Assembly: GCA_016801885.1 (NCBI GenBank)
Contig: CM028884.1
Span: 5,972,501 to 6,036,500, forward strand
Source of the DNA: Toxotes chatareus
Lineage: Eukaryota > Chordata > Actinopteri > Toxotidae
DNA: 64,000 nucleotides
Reading direction: 5' to 3'
The notes under the pieces are model-generated. The model saw nothing but the letters and a program-made list of their open reading frames with translations. It did not search any database and was not told where the DNA came from. Made by a program: the position numbers and the translations under genes. The number at the start of each line of letters is the position of its first letter. The stretch's first letter is position 1. Of this stretch, positions 24,215-53,708 are shown one piece after another.

Positions 24215-26769
24215 TTATGAGGTAATGGACACCATATTGTTGGGACTCAGGATCTCAATCCAGTAGCCGTCAGGGTCCTGAATGAAGGCCAAGCCTTTCA
24301 TTTTACCTGGGAAAAAAATAGAGGGGGTGGAAAATTAACTGTAAATACTACATAAATAAACATTATTAAATTTAGATGATGACTGTGGATTAGTAATGAC
24401 CATACATTCAAAGGCTGTTCAGACTCTGTCTATAAACCTTCTATTCTAAACTAATGTTTCACATCTTACCATCATCTGGTTTCTTGACAAATGTGACTCC
24501 TTGCTCTTCAAACAATTTACAGGCAGCATAAACGTCAGGAACTGCAATTCCAATGTGTCCTGTCGAATGTCAGGTAGATTGTAATCGATCACTGTGAATT
24601 GCTGTTACAGTTCCACATGTCCAGGGTCTGCTCTACTGAGCCGATACATAAACACACTGACATGCATTTACATTTAAACAGTACCAGACTATGAACATAC
24701 AGGATATCCTTAATAAACGTTCTGAAGAAAGTTTATTCTAAAAGGAAAACTGACAGGTTAGCTGGTGCTGACAATGAATTATTTAAAGACTTGAGATTTT
24801 AAAATAAATAAATAAATAAAATAAAAAAACAAGCAATAACATCACACATCACAACAACTGAAATGTTACTGTTAAGCTAAGAATGTGTTCATTTTATGTC
24901 ATTGACATTATGTGTTACACGTATTTTATGTTATTTCATTGGTCCTAACTGTCTGTCTGTGCAGCACGAAATCAATCTTACCAAAACCACGTGGATCAGA
25001 GTTTCCATTGTGATAAGACTGGCTCTCATCAGACTCAGAGCCCCAGTTACTGAAAGAGGAGGGACAGGAGCCAGGATACAAGAGGTAAGAGAGGAAATGA
25101 AGAAAGGAAGTGTACACATTAATGATGTTTTAGGTCATTTACACACATGAACGCTTACATAAAAAGCTGATTTCAAAATATACCACCACTGTAACACAAA
25201 CATTAGAATATACAAAGCAATATTTTACACCTGGATTTTTAGCACTGAGGGTTTTTCTCATGATTTCATATACGCCCATACAGCTTTAATGCTAGGACAT
25301 AGACCCTTACTGTGTCAGCTCAATGGTGGCTCTTCTGGAGAAGGTCCAGGCTGTCTTCTCCTTCACATCTGTGGGAATCTCCTTCTTGTCCTCGTAGCCC
25401 AAGAAGAAGAGAGAGAAACGCATGGAAGGGAAGTCAAACTTTTGCAGAAGCCTGAAAGAATTTGCACACCAGAGAGAAAACATCACTTTAGTCACCAAGT
25501 CCAGTTTATGAATAGGACACTTTCTCTACATCTCTCTCTCACACACACACACACACACGCACGCACGCACACAGACAAAAACAGTTCACTGAACTGAAGC
25601 CCACACTAATACTCACGTCATGCCGAGGATTCTGGTGTAGAAATCCAGGGATTTTACTGGATCTTTGACCCGCAGCATAGTCTGCTGCATCATGAAATCC
25701 TGAGACACAAACACAAGAACACAGTTTTACATATGCACAACATTTACAATCCAGTGGGAAGCAATGCTATTAATTAATCACAAAGATTAGAGGATGCTAT
25801 GTAACTGTGTCTTTAAAATCCAAGACAAACTCAAGTTTTCATGTTTAATGAGTTTTCATGTTTAATCTGATGACATTAACGTGAGCTCTGATAGAACCAG
25901 GTCTTCCCAAGAGCAGAAACAAAGCTCTAAGCAGCTCAGAGTGTGAATTTGGATGTGCTGAACCACAGTGAGTTAAACAGTGAGTTAAACAGAAACAATG
26001 GTGGTTTATTTGCAGGCATAGCTGAGAAACTGAACAGCTTATTAACCTCTGTCTGAACAGCTTCCTGTGAAACAAACCGAAACAGCCAATACACCAAAAA
26101 AAGAAAACCTGTTGGGCACAAACTATTATAAAAGCTCACATTAGCCAACACTGACACTGGTTAACATGTTCAATGAACACACATACACTGAATACTGGAG
26201 GTGGACAGCCTTTCAGTTCTATATGAAGCAGTGTATTATGTGTTAGAGAGCAAAAAACATCTGTCTGCAGGGGAGATCATCTCTCTTTGGCTGTGCTAAC
26301 TGTTCCTGAATTCCTGCAGAGGAGAATGTGTGTCCTTGCACTCTCTCATGAAAAGGGATTTCAGCCAAAGTGCACCTCTGTGCAACCGAGCACATATGAT
26401 CATCGCATCTGTTTGGGCTAAGAATCAGTCAGTATTACCATACGGGACAGATCAGGCCTGGATGGATAAGTTACATGTACTTCCTTGTTTTCTATGCAAA
26501 AGTGAAGTTTTACATGCCTGGCTGGTGCTGAGGTCTGATGATGTCATAATGTTTACTGTGCTGGGGCCCATTTTCACAGAAGCTACTGGTAAATTGCAAA
26601 TTGCAATTTGTGAGGGGATCTCACATGCCCACGCATGGGTCAGTCATGTGGTTTGTGTTTTGATTAGTGAAATGTGAGGAAATTATCTCATGTATTTGAA
26701 ATGGGCCCCTGGTTTTCACTCTGATCCTGACATTTTGTAGTTTTATGTATATAAGAACCACAGCTTCTA

Positions 26770-26803
<34 letters not shown>

Positions 26804-28167
26804 CCCACCCGGGTGTTATCTCTGTGGTTAGTGACTGTTCCCCTTCCCATGCCCTTCCTCCAAACAGTGTCAAGTTTTTACAGAGGAAAAATTATCAACA
26901 CGTCCACAGAAACTCCTCAAAAACACTCCTGCAGCACACTGCTTGTTCCTCACTAAGCACATTCATATGTTTCAAACAGTCACAGTTTTGCCAACAATGT
27001 TTAGTCATAGTTTAGTAAATCTATGATTATAAAAAACACACTTAACAGACACAGGAGTGGTGGATCATGCTGCTACAGACGTTTGAGAGGTGTCTATAAA
27101 CATGAACACAGTACCACAAAATCTTCTTTCTCGGGTCAAATTCTAACAAATATGAACATGGCACCTGCCAGAACTTGCCAGAACTTACACACATGTGTAG
27201 ACACATTCTTGAAAGTCTTAAGCATGGGCTTCAACAGCAGTGAATGACAGCCTCAGCAAATATTCACAGAGACGTCTACAAGTGAACCTAAGTTCAACTT
27301 TTTCTAAACAATGGCCTGAAGAATCTCCAGTGTGCAGCCAGTAGAGAGATATGGTGATACAGCAGTTACAGGCTGTCTGGATGTTGTACATCTAGAATAG
27401 AGTATATCCTTGTCTTTTTACTGTCTGTGTAAAGACAGGGGCAGCATGACTGCAAGTGCTTTTAAGGACAAAGAGTGAAGACAATAAGGTGTATGGCTGG
27501 AAACAAAAACACTCATATGCAGTCTTTAAATTGTGGATGGATCTGTTAGTCACCTGGATGCTTTAGCTCCAGCACCTTGTGCTTCCAACACCAGCCACAT
27601 TAGCTATTTCCAGTCCCGCCTTACTTTTCTCCATACAATGTGAGTACATTCTGGTCTGATCGCGCCTAAATACCATCTTTCTTTCCTTTGAGGACGGGGC
27701 GGTTCTCGCGTTACGCACAGACTCGATGTAATAAATTATGGCTCAGTTTTAGCACCGAGTTTATTAAGAGTTTCTTTCCACGGGAGAGTGCGCCGGCGAA
27801 AGTTGAGTTTAGGTTAGCTAGCTTATAGCAGCCTGTGATTAAAAACTATTTTTTTGGTACCTGAAAAGTGTATGTCGCTGCTACACCCGCCACAAACACC
27901 GGCCATCGCGTTTACTATAAGTAGATCACTTGTCACCGGGGCAGTAATGTAGATTTTGAGAAGAAATGTGTCACTGTCCGATAATGGACGCATAGCTAGT
28001 TAACCTGTCTGGGAGTTGGTGGCCTGTTGGGTTGGCTGGATTTCATGTTGTCTCGTAGGAGTTTACTTCAACTTCGACAGGCACAAAAATAATCTTACCT
28101 TAGTTATTGGGTCTCCATCTTTACAAGCTGCAGCCGCTGCTTCGTCTGACAGACCTTTGTCGCTCAT
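24215..28167 (-). CDS. glo1: Glyoxalase I (lactoylglutathione lyase)
   Basis: A cytosolic zinc enzyme that converts the methylglyoxal-glutathione hemithioacetal to S-D-lactoylglutathione. Coding exons: 28099-28167, 25617-25699, 25311-25451, 24982-25049, 24470-24559, 24215-24306. They total 543 nt and 180 aa, against 184 in human. All junctions keep phase. The metal-ligand residues of human GLO1 (Gln34, Glu100, His127, Glu173) correspond to Gln29 (MMQQTMLRVKD), Glu95 (ATIELTHN), His122 (FGHIGIAV) and Glu168 (YWIEIL), a constant offset of five. The glutathione-site segment SYHNGNSDPRGFG is intact. The start Met (MSDKGLSD) matches the family N-terminus. The gene looks fully functional. Confidence 0.97.
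25541..25575. repeat. (CA)n microsatellite in glo1 intron
   Basis: A run of CA with CGCA interruptions between exons 2 and 3. Confidence 0.8.
25700..28098 (-). other. glo1 intron 1
   Basis: A 2.4-kb intron containing a (TG)14 run at 26773-26800 and a CpG-richer stretch at about 27650-28000. Open frames such as 26330-26677 show no homology or splice support. Confidence 0.6.
26773..26800. repeat. (TG)14 microsatellite
   Basis: Uninterrupted TG dinucleotides in glo1 intron 1. Confidence 0.95.
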
Positions 28168-29200
28168 TTTTGCTAACAGACGTTTCAACGCTGGACTGCA
28201 GCTCAGCGGGGCGGACTGACAGGGAGTGGGATTCAGCTGAGGGAGTTTTAACAGAGATCATTTCCTGTGCACGCTTTCAAAATAAAAGGCATACTGATTT
28301 GATCATTCATTTAGAATGCCTAGAAAATGTGATCATGTTAGATATTCATTGGATTACATGTCATGAGCCCTTTAAGATCCATATAGAAACAAATATGAAC
28401 TGAACAACATAATCACTCACACAGTAATGACTGTAGTAAAGGCAGATATTTTGACACCTCAGTGTTCTGGCATCATTTTCAGGTCACCATCCACCCTGAA
28501 ACACCAAGACAGCTCCTCTGAGCCTGCTGGGGCTGTAGTATTCTAACACATTCCCTCTCTTTCCGCAGGTGTTTTCAGACTTATCCAGTTCAAAGACTCT
28601 TATAAAAAGGCTCTGTTTTGAGGGATCAAAAATTCATGAGTGCTCAGAATGTATGTAAATGCATGTGTGCTCAGCGTGGAGCTTTCTAAGTTGTCTGGAT
28701 AGTTGCTGGCATTGCCTAAGAAGCTAAAATATAAGGAGAGTGCCAAGAGGCTAAAATTAGCCTGAACATATCTGATCCTGACCTGGTGCCAGTTCTTTGG
28801 CTGTGTAACCAGGTCCAGGATTTTTTTATCAAGTCAACTTCGTTTTATTTTGAAAACAAGGACAGGAAGTGTGTTTTTTATGTTTGCCAGACAAAGCTTA
28901 GTATTATGTAACCAAGGAAGCTTGCTGCTGAATGCATTACACATCTCGCTACATATACAGTTACCAGTTTATTAGGTACACCTACACAATTAAATGCATG
29001 CAAAATCTTGTGCTAATTCATAATTTTGTGAAGCTTATATCGTTCAGTGCAATTTAATGCTACTGTAAGGTATGATAGTTTGATGGCACAGTGCATGTAT
29101 AAATTAACAGTATAAACTACTTCAATCCATTAACACATGTACATTGTAAGCTTTAATTTTATATTCCGATGTTTTCATTTTTATGTTTCACCACGTTCCA
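28168..29200. other. Between glo1 start and eprs1 3' end
   Basis: This holds the glo1 promoter region next to 28168. No TATA box is obvious. The rest is AT-rich with no feature recognised. Confidence 0.4.
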
Positions 29201-29299
29201 GTATATTAGCCAAACACAATCAGTGATGAGCTCTCCAGTGCAGGGATGACTGGGATAAAAGAGGGTTCATCCATCTTTACCCAGGACAACAAAACACAC

Positions 29300-30300
29300 A
29301 GAACAGTTTGCCATGGAAATTTGTTTATTATTATAGACAAATTGTAGAGTTCTTTCATGGGAGAGAAGAAACAGAAGGCTACATTACTGCATATTAACCA
29401 CAGACACAATTCATCACAGCTGTACATCACTTGGGTCTGGTGGAATTGAAGGATTTGCATTAAGGGTGAACCATGAGCAACATACAGTAACCAGTCATGA
29501 CCAGCCATACAAATCAAGGAGGGCTGAGAGAGCTGAGAGAATAACACCCCAACAACAAGCCTGAGTACCTGCAGAGTTCCTGAGACAGTCTGGTTGTGGG
29601 AGATGGGACTGTTGACAGAGAGAGTACTTTTCCCCAGACAGAAGTTGACAATAGATTTCTCTGGAATTTTTTTTTCACCTGTTGGTACTTTGAAATTTTT
29701 TTTTGTTTTGTTTTACCAAGTTTTCAAAGGCCTAACACACTCAATTCATCAATGCTGACATAAATATTATACTAGAAAGAATGTGAAATCTGAAATTTTA
29801 AGCAGGGAGTTCTGGAAAAAAAAACCTAGGTTTCCAAAATCCATCAGAAGCTTTCACTATTTCATTAGTCACATTTAGGACTCCAAAAGATGACATGTTA
29901 CATGTAGACAAACTTGCCTGAAAGCAAAGATGTGTTATATGTCTGGTTTCTGTTGGTAATTTGCATCAAACAAACCACTTGTGGAAAGCGAGTGTTCTTC
30001 TGATGTGGTCTGTAGAGAGTAGGTGAGAAACAGCACTACAGCTGTTTTATCTTATAATGGAATTCTAAGAGTGAATGTTTTCTTTAACCTCCACTTCCTT
30101 TTCAATGTAATATAACAATGTTAACATGTTTAAAAAAGAAAAAAACAGAGACATTCCCATTCTAAATCCCACAGTCGAGTCACCTCCATGCCCCTACTGA
30201 TTGACCTAGATACCCACAGGACATCACAAAGAAATGTAGAGGGTAGGAAAGCCCTTTTCAACTATGGTGTTCATCCCCCTTTTAAGATCAGAACAGGTTT
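29300..30300 (-). other. Likely 3' UTR of eprs1
   Basis: A non-coding stretch after the eprs1 stop codon. On the minus strand AATAAA-type signals occur near 29317-29324, which suggests a UTR of about 1 kb. Exact cleavage is unknown. Confidence 0.45.
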
Positions 30301-48507
<18,207 letters not shown>

Positions 48508-48640
48508 ACTGTGAAACCCTTCTTTCAGACAGGTAGAGAAGCCTTTTCTGTGATGAAGAGACCCAACTGAATCTACAGAGAAGACTACTTTCCACGCCGG
48601 AGACTTCTTCGGTTACGATGACGGATAATCAACAACTTGG
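48508..48640 (-). promoter_or_regulatory. eprs1 5' UTR and proximal promoter
   Basis: The sequence directly upstream of the ATG (48505-48507) has CpGs (CCGGCG, TCATCGTAACCG) and no TATA box. The transcription start is not determined. Confidence 0.4.
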
Positions 48641-48740
48641 AGGTGTAATACTGCCCCTACTGTCCAGGAGTGTGATTGTATATGAACCAGTTTTTATATA
48701 ATCTCAGGAAGTGATTGTAGCATCATGCCTTTACAGATGC

Positions 48741-48830
48741 CTTTATAGATTAGATTAGATTAGATTTATTGATCCCACAGCAGGGAAATTTACTTGTTAG
48801 GCAGCTCACAAGCAAAACAGGAAAAAAGGA
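48741..48830. repeat. Retroposon 3' end with (GATTA)n
   Basis: (GATTA)n followed by TTTATTGATCCCACAGCAGG and GGAAATT is the 3' tail signature of a common fish non-LTR retroelement or SINE, here in reverse orientation. Only the tail is present. Confidence 0.55.
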
Positions 48831-48923
48831 TAAAAAAAAATACCGTTTTTCTTCAGATTGTAAATATGCTATTTTTTGTTTCTTGTACTTGAATTGCATG
48901 CACACTTCCTATTTTTCCGCACT

Positions 48924-48949
48924 TAATAATAATAATAATAATAATAATA
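48924..48949. repeat. (TAA)n repeat
   Basis: Eight trinucleotide units in the eprs1/tdp1 intergenic region. Confidence 0.9.
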
Positions 48950-49291
48950 GAAAAGGTGAAGTGCCTTGACTCCCTACAGCAGTTTTGTTAAATTTAAATA
49001 ATCTGATTTATATAACAAAATTATTATGGCATATCAATATATATTTTAAGACATAATAATATAGATATAATAAAAGCTTAGACCAACAACATTAAAACAT
49101 ATAATTTACAAGTCTAAGAGCAGAGCAGCAAACTGCTCTTAGGAAAGGATCCCAGATTGAAGCTGTTGAGCTGGATTTTGCAGGACACCAGCAGGAAACA
49201 GTCCTCCAAAGAGTCATAGTTCACAAATGGAGCCTCTTCGATTTACAATTTTCTTTATTCCGCTGACCCTCAACATAGTGTTCTCTCTTTA

Positions 49292-49922
49292 CAGTGGCAG
49301 TTTTTGGCACGGGCCAACCGGGCACCCGTCCGAGGCGGCACCACATGAGGACGGCACAACCACGTGAAAAAAAAAAAAAATCATCTGTGCCGCTAAGCGG
49401 TTTTCTATTATCTGTCATATTACTGTGTGAGGAATTGGCAAATTTGCGCCCCCTGCAGCTCCAAGTGCTCCTGCTTGCTGAGAAGGTGCCGTGCTCAGAC
49501 TCTGTGTGAGGAAGGTAAAGGGGAGGGGGGCGCGGGGGACAGTTCACTTCTGGGTCTCTCCCAAATGGAACGGACAGGGAGGGTGAATCCACTGTATAGC
49601 GCAAAATACTCTAATGGAATTAGTGGGCTAAGGTCACCTCGACTTTCTTCCAAAGAACACACATTTCATTCATATTATAAATACAGGCCTATAATTCCTG
49701 CACAGTTTGGTTTTTCTGAATTGTGTGAAATAGATAATAAAAACACTAAAGCAGAGAGGAGCTTTTCAAAGCTAAAGTTGATCAAGTCGTACCTGAGGTC
49801 AACCATGTCTCAGGAACGGCTCACTGGCCTTGCTGTCATCAGTATCAATCACTCAACAGGGGGCAAATTTCGTATGATGACATTACTCTAACAGGGAGTA
49901 ATTCAATGTAGAACCACCACTG
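49292..49922 (+). mobile_element. Internally deleted hAT transposon
   Basis: It begins CAGTGGCAGTTTTTGG and ends GAACCACCACTG, imperfect terminal inverted repeats of the hAT type (CAGTGG...CCACTG). Near the right end the plus strand encodes AERSFSKLKLIKSYLRSTMS followed by ERLTGLAVISI (about 49751-49860). This is the C-terminal dimerisation (hATC) region of a ZMYM1-like transposase. The rest of the transposase is missing. The 8 bp on either side do not match, so no target duplication remains visible. Confidence 0.75.
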
Positions 49923-50010
49923 GCCACATCACAAACGCAAAAACCTAAACACAAATACAAAAACCTCAACAACAACAATAACAAAAAACAAAAACGGAAG
50001 TTGTTACCTT

Positions 50011-50197
50011 CTAGATACGAAGTGTAAGAGGAGAAGTAAGTGAAACCTTCTTCAGATACTTATACTTAAGCTTCATAGTAGTCCAAAGTTAGACAGCAGA
50101 GTACATAAATATTAAAATATTAATCACATAATGACAGTAACAATTGTAAGTTTCTGAAGAAGGTTTCACTTACTTCTTCTCCTCTTCCACTTCGTAG
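50011..50197. repeat. Foldback: ~46-bp inverted repeat with ~96-bp loop
   Basis: 50011-50056 (core GTGAAACCTTCTTCAGA) and 50153-50197 are reverse complements, with one 3-bp indel and about three mismatches. The loop is AT-rich. Confidence 0.85.
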
Positions 50198-50749
50198 CCA
50201 GAAAGTAAGTTGTGACTTAACTTCCATTGTGAGGCTTTTGCATTTGTGTTGCGACGTTTGCGTGGCCTTTCTCTGCCACCGTAGTATACAGTATAAAGAG
50301 CTTTATTTCCAACATGGTACACCTCAGTCATACTACAGTAATAGCTATCTGTAATGTATCCACAGTTTCTAATTTTACCCATCTGGATTCTTATAATTGT
50401 GACTTTTGGAGCTGCATTTACCACTTTGTCTCATTCATGGCCTGTAATGTGCTTACTTGTAATTTGGATATTTCCTCAATGGCAAGTTGCTGATGTGGAT
50501 TCAAGAAGATGTTTTCTAGTTACACTTAAAGAACTACTGTATGAAAATGAAGGGCAGAGATCATGGAGGATATCATTATAACTCTTATTTTAATCATTTT
50601 AAATAATTTTACTTTCAGACAATAAATTCAATTTATTATTATTTTATGTAGCGCCTTTCAAAGTCAAAATGGTTTCAAAGTGTGCGTGTGTGTGTGTGTG
50701 TGAGGGGGGCTAAACAGAGGATAAACACACCCACCCACACACACACAGA

Positions 50750-51485
50750 AAGAGAGAAAAAACTCTCTCTTTCTCTCAGAGAGAAAACTCTGAGAGAAAG
50801 AGAGAGGAAAAAACTCTCTTTTTCACTGATGAAGGAAGAGAGAAAAAAACTCTCTTTCTCTCAGAGAGAGAACAAATTTCTGAGAGAAAGAGAGCAAAAA
50901 ACTCTCTTTCTCTCAGAGAGAGAACAAATCTCTGAGAGAGAGTTTTTTCCTCTCTCTTTCTCTCAGAGAGAGAGAAAGAGAGAGGAAAAAACTCTCTTTC
51001 TCGCTGTGGAGGGAAGAGAAAGAGAGAACAGCAGAGAAGCTGAGATAGAGAGAAAAGAAGGGAGATAGAAAGAAAAGGTCGTGTTCTCCTTCTCGCTCCC
51101 TCTCTCTCCCATAGACAGTATGGGAGAGAGAGGGAGCGAGGGAGCGAGAAGGGAAACTCTCTGGCGTCAACTCGCGCTCTCTGCCGGAGAGAGAGAAGAG
51201 AGAGATCTGTTGCTCTTCTCCCTCTCTCTGCCTCAGAGAGATGATCATGGACCCAGAGAGAAAACACAGAGAGAGAGAGAGAGAGAAAAAAAAAACTCTC
51301 TCTCTCTCTCTCTCCCTGAGAGAGAAAGAGAGAGCAAAAACTCTCTATTTCTCTCAGGGAGAGAGAGAGAAACACTGTGAGAGAGGAGCTCTCTCTCTCT
51401 CTCTCTGTGTCTCTCTCACTCTCTCCCTCAGAGAGAAAGAGAGAGCAAAAACTCTATCTTTCTCTCTCAGGGAGAGAGAGAGGAG
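50750..51485. repeat. GA/CT block: tandem array of short hairpins
   Basis: It is almost entirely polypurine and polypyrimidine. A unit of roughly 45-52 bp recurs: a GAGAGAAAGAGAG run, A5-6, ACTCTCTTTCTCTC, then AGAGAGAG. Clear unit starts lie near 50761, 50812, 50849, 50901, 50991, 51295, 51348 and 51451. Each CT run faces a GA run, so the whole is self-complementary. All long frames within it are low-complexity artefacts. Confidence 0.9.
51089..51151. repeat. 25-bp perfect inverted repeat with 5-bp loop
   Basis: 51089-51113 and 51119-51151 are complementary around the loop GACAG. The right arm carries one extra GGAGCGAG copy (8 bp). Confidence 0.85.
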
Positions 51486-51690
51486 GACAGCGTCTGATGG
51501 CCGGGGGTCACGTCTGTATTGAAGTTCTCCTGGATATTAACCTCACAGACGCTCAAGATGAACCGAAAGCCTCCAGCGAAGACATTGGTAGCGGATAACC
51601 CCGGCGACTCACCCCCACCAGAGCTGTCCCTTCCTCCTCAGAAACGTTACTGAGTCAGTGAAGGGAGGCTCCTAATTTATATGGCTGCCG

Positions 51691-51765
51691 CCATAGTGAC
51701 GCCATAGTGACGCCATTGCCAGAGCCGTCACCTGGGTATCAAAGGCAGATGATATCGTGACGTCA
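51691..51765. promoter_or_regulatory. CRE-like palindrome beside short tandem repeat
   Basis: GCCATAGTGAC is repeated in tandem at about 51691-51712. TGACGTCA, a perfect CREB/ATF consensus, lies at 51758-51765. A 31-codon frame with an ATG precedes at 51558-51653. Any promoter role is inference. Confidence 0.35.
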
Positions 51766-51863
51766 TGAGTGCTTTTTGCTTTTGACTCCGAAATACAAAC
51801 CCTACGGTGGCCGAGAAAGGCCACGCAAATGCAAACGTCGCAACACAAACGCAAAAGCCACAA

Positions 51864-53000
51864 CAGGTTTTAGTTTTTGTTTGCTGTTCTTAGTGCAAAA
51901 GCGTTAAAATTAGATTTCCTTTAGTGTGTTTTCATTTGTGTGTGTATATTATACTTTTATTTATTTATTTTTGTTAATCTAAAATAATAAAATTATATTG
52001 TTTTATTTTATATTATTGTTATTCTCTGCTGTTGTTCTGTGTGATTGTGTATATTTTTGCAACTTTTATGTATATAGAGTATATTTATTTAATTTCTGAT
52101 AACTTTAATTTCTAAATTGTTTTGGCAATGTTGGAGTTGGAGATTGTTATTATATAAATATTGTTATAATAAAACATGGCTGTTTGTGCTGTTTGTTCTT
52201 TTTTTTGTTGCAAGTGCTGCGGTAATTCACGTTGAATGGAGCGGTAGGGGTGACACCATCATCAGCATAACTTACTATTATCAGCTGATTCATAACAGAC
52301 TGGGCTCACAAGCTGCTCACCTACTATTTCCATATGGCAAGATTTTTAACTTATTCTGAACCCTTTTTGTTCTACAAAATTCTTTGTGATATATCTGGAT
52401 GGATGTAAAATATTTATATAATGGTCTTAGTTTTTATCTGTCAGTGCTGCCCATACTTTATATGGAGCTCCACACTCTGGAGTGTTGTAATGTGCTGTGT
52501 GGGGTGCCCCATGACCTCTGACCTGCAAAGTGTGTTTCACAACAGTGCTCACCCACATCTCGGCCTTTTTAAATTCATGGATTCTTTGTGCTTTGTCAGA
52601 AATAAGAAAATACAGGCAGAAGGCAGGCTCTCTGCAGACCCACACACTACCACACTATCTTCTTTAACCTTACCTAACATTTAATAATTGTTGAAATCCA
52701 TCAGTGACTTACGAATTATGATTCCTGGGATAACAAAATGGGGCAACTAGCACATGATACACCTCTAACCTTGTAACAACAACAGCAACAACAACAACAA
52801 CAACAACAACAGCAGCAGCAGCAGCAATAATAATAATAAGATTCAGTTGCCCCTCTGTGGATTTAAATGACAATGCTTGTGTTACCAACCTTTATTTATT
52901 AAACCGATTAACGGCTCTCTGCTTGTATCTCACATAACGCGCCGATGTGGCGGAACTACAAGAAAAGCACAAAGTTTCCACCCGGACAATTATTCCCTGT
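51864..53000. other. Intergenic between inverted-repeat element and tdp1 promoter
   Basis: AT-rich DNA with a (CAA)n(CAG)n(TAA)n compound repeat at 52774-52839. No gene is seen. Confidence 0.4.
52774..52839. repeat. Compound CAA/CAG/TAA trinucleotide repeat
   Basis: Successive runs of CAA, CAG and TAA triplets without spacer. Confidence 0.95.
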
Positions 53001-53128
53001 TCACCCACTGCACCGTGGTGTGTTTCATGGAAGTGTTTGTTGCATGAAGTTTGCTCGGCGGTGCAGTGTTAAGAGTCTCTGCACTGATAACAGCGTTAAC
53101 CTGTGCTGCAGCTCACTCATCTGACCTG
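52920..53128 (+). promoter_or_regulatory. Probable tdp1 promoter and non-coding first exon
   Basis: A CpG-containing segment (ACGCGCCG) followed by a possible donor CTG|GTAAAG at 53128/53129. The tdp1 coding start lies 3 bp after an acceptor (GGTCAG, ending 53706), so a spliced 5' UTR exon is expected upstream. Limits are inferred. Confidence 0.4.
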
Positions 53129-53708
53129 GTAAAGAACATTCGCCAGTTTCTTCATAACAGTAAAATATCCTCATTTCTGTTTGTTACTCATTACACAACT
53201 TGCTCGATATGTGTTTCTTGTATCATCTTTGCAGATTTGATTGTTAATACATCTTAAATAAGAAACCTCGTTCCCGCTGATGCGTATTGTTGTGTAGTTA
53301 CTTTGTATTTAAATATATTGCCAATTTTGTGACTCACGTTTTTCGTCTTAAATTATTTTGCTTTTCTTTTTTTTTTTTACTCGTGCATTTTAGTCAGACA
53401 CACCCACCTAAATATTTAATGTCACTCTACCTGAATTCTTAGCTTCAAACCACACTAAATTTAATCTATCTTCATTAGGTTATAAAACAAGCTGTCATTC
53501 CTGGAAGTTTCATGGATATCAGCTTATATGTTCGATGTAATAATCTTAACAAACAGCCTTATTCATATGTGCTGAGCCTTTGAAATGCTTGGACTCTTTT
53601 ATTCTCTAAACTCAGGCCTGTTCAGTGTGACTGATAAGTGGCTTTATCCTGCATTCACTCATCCTGTTGATCAGCTGATGTTTGGACTCTCTGTGTCTCT
53701 GGTCAGGC

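Larger units (their letters stand above)
50228..51863. mobile_element. Unnamed 1.64-kb element with ~57-bp terminal inverted repeats
   Basis: 50228-50285 and 51802-51863 are inverted copies. They share GCTTTTGC, TTTGTGTTGCGACGTTTGC, GCGTGGCCTTTCTC and GCCACCGTAG, with a 6-bp indel and few mismatches. Between them lie AT-rich DNA (50290-50680), a GA/CT hairpin block (50680-51485) and a GC-richer part (51490-51800). No transposase frame is present. It is presumably a non-autonomous DNA element, but it may be a nested composite. Confidence 0.65.

Noticed and set aside
26330..26677. Plus-strand 115-codon frame in glo1 intron 1
   Set aside because: No homology, no splice signals, opposite strand to the host gene.
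50682..51598. Long overlapping open frames on both strands (up to 199 codons)
   Set aside because: They translate only to Ser/Leu/Arg/Glu/Lys low-complexity sequence from the GA/CT block; open in many frames because the repeats lack stop codons.
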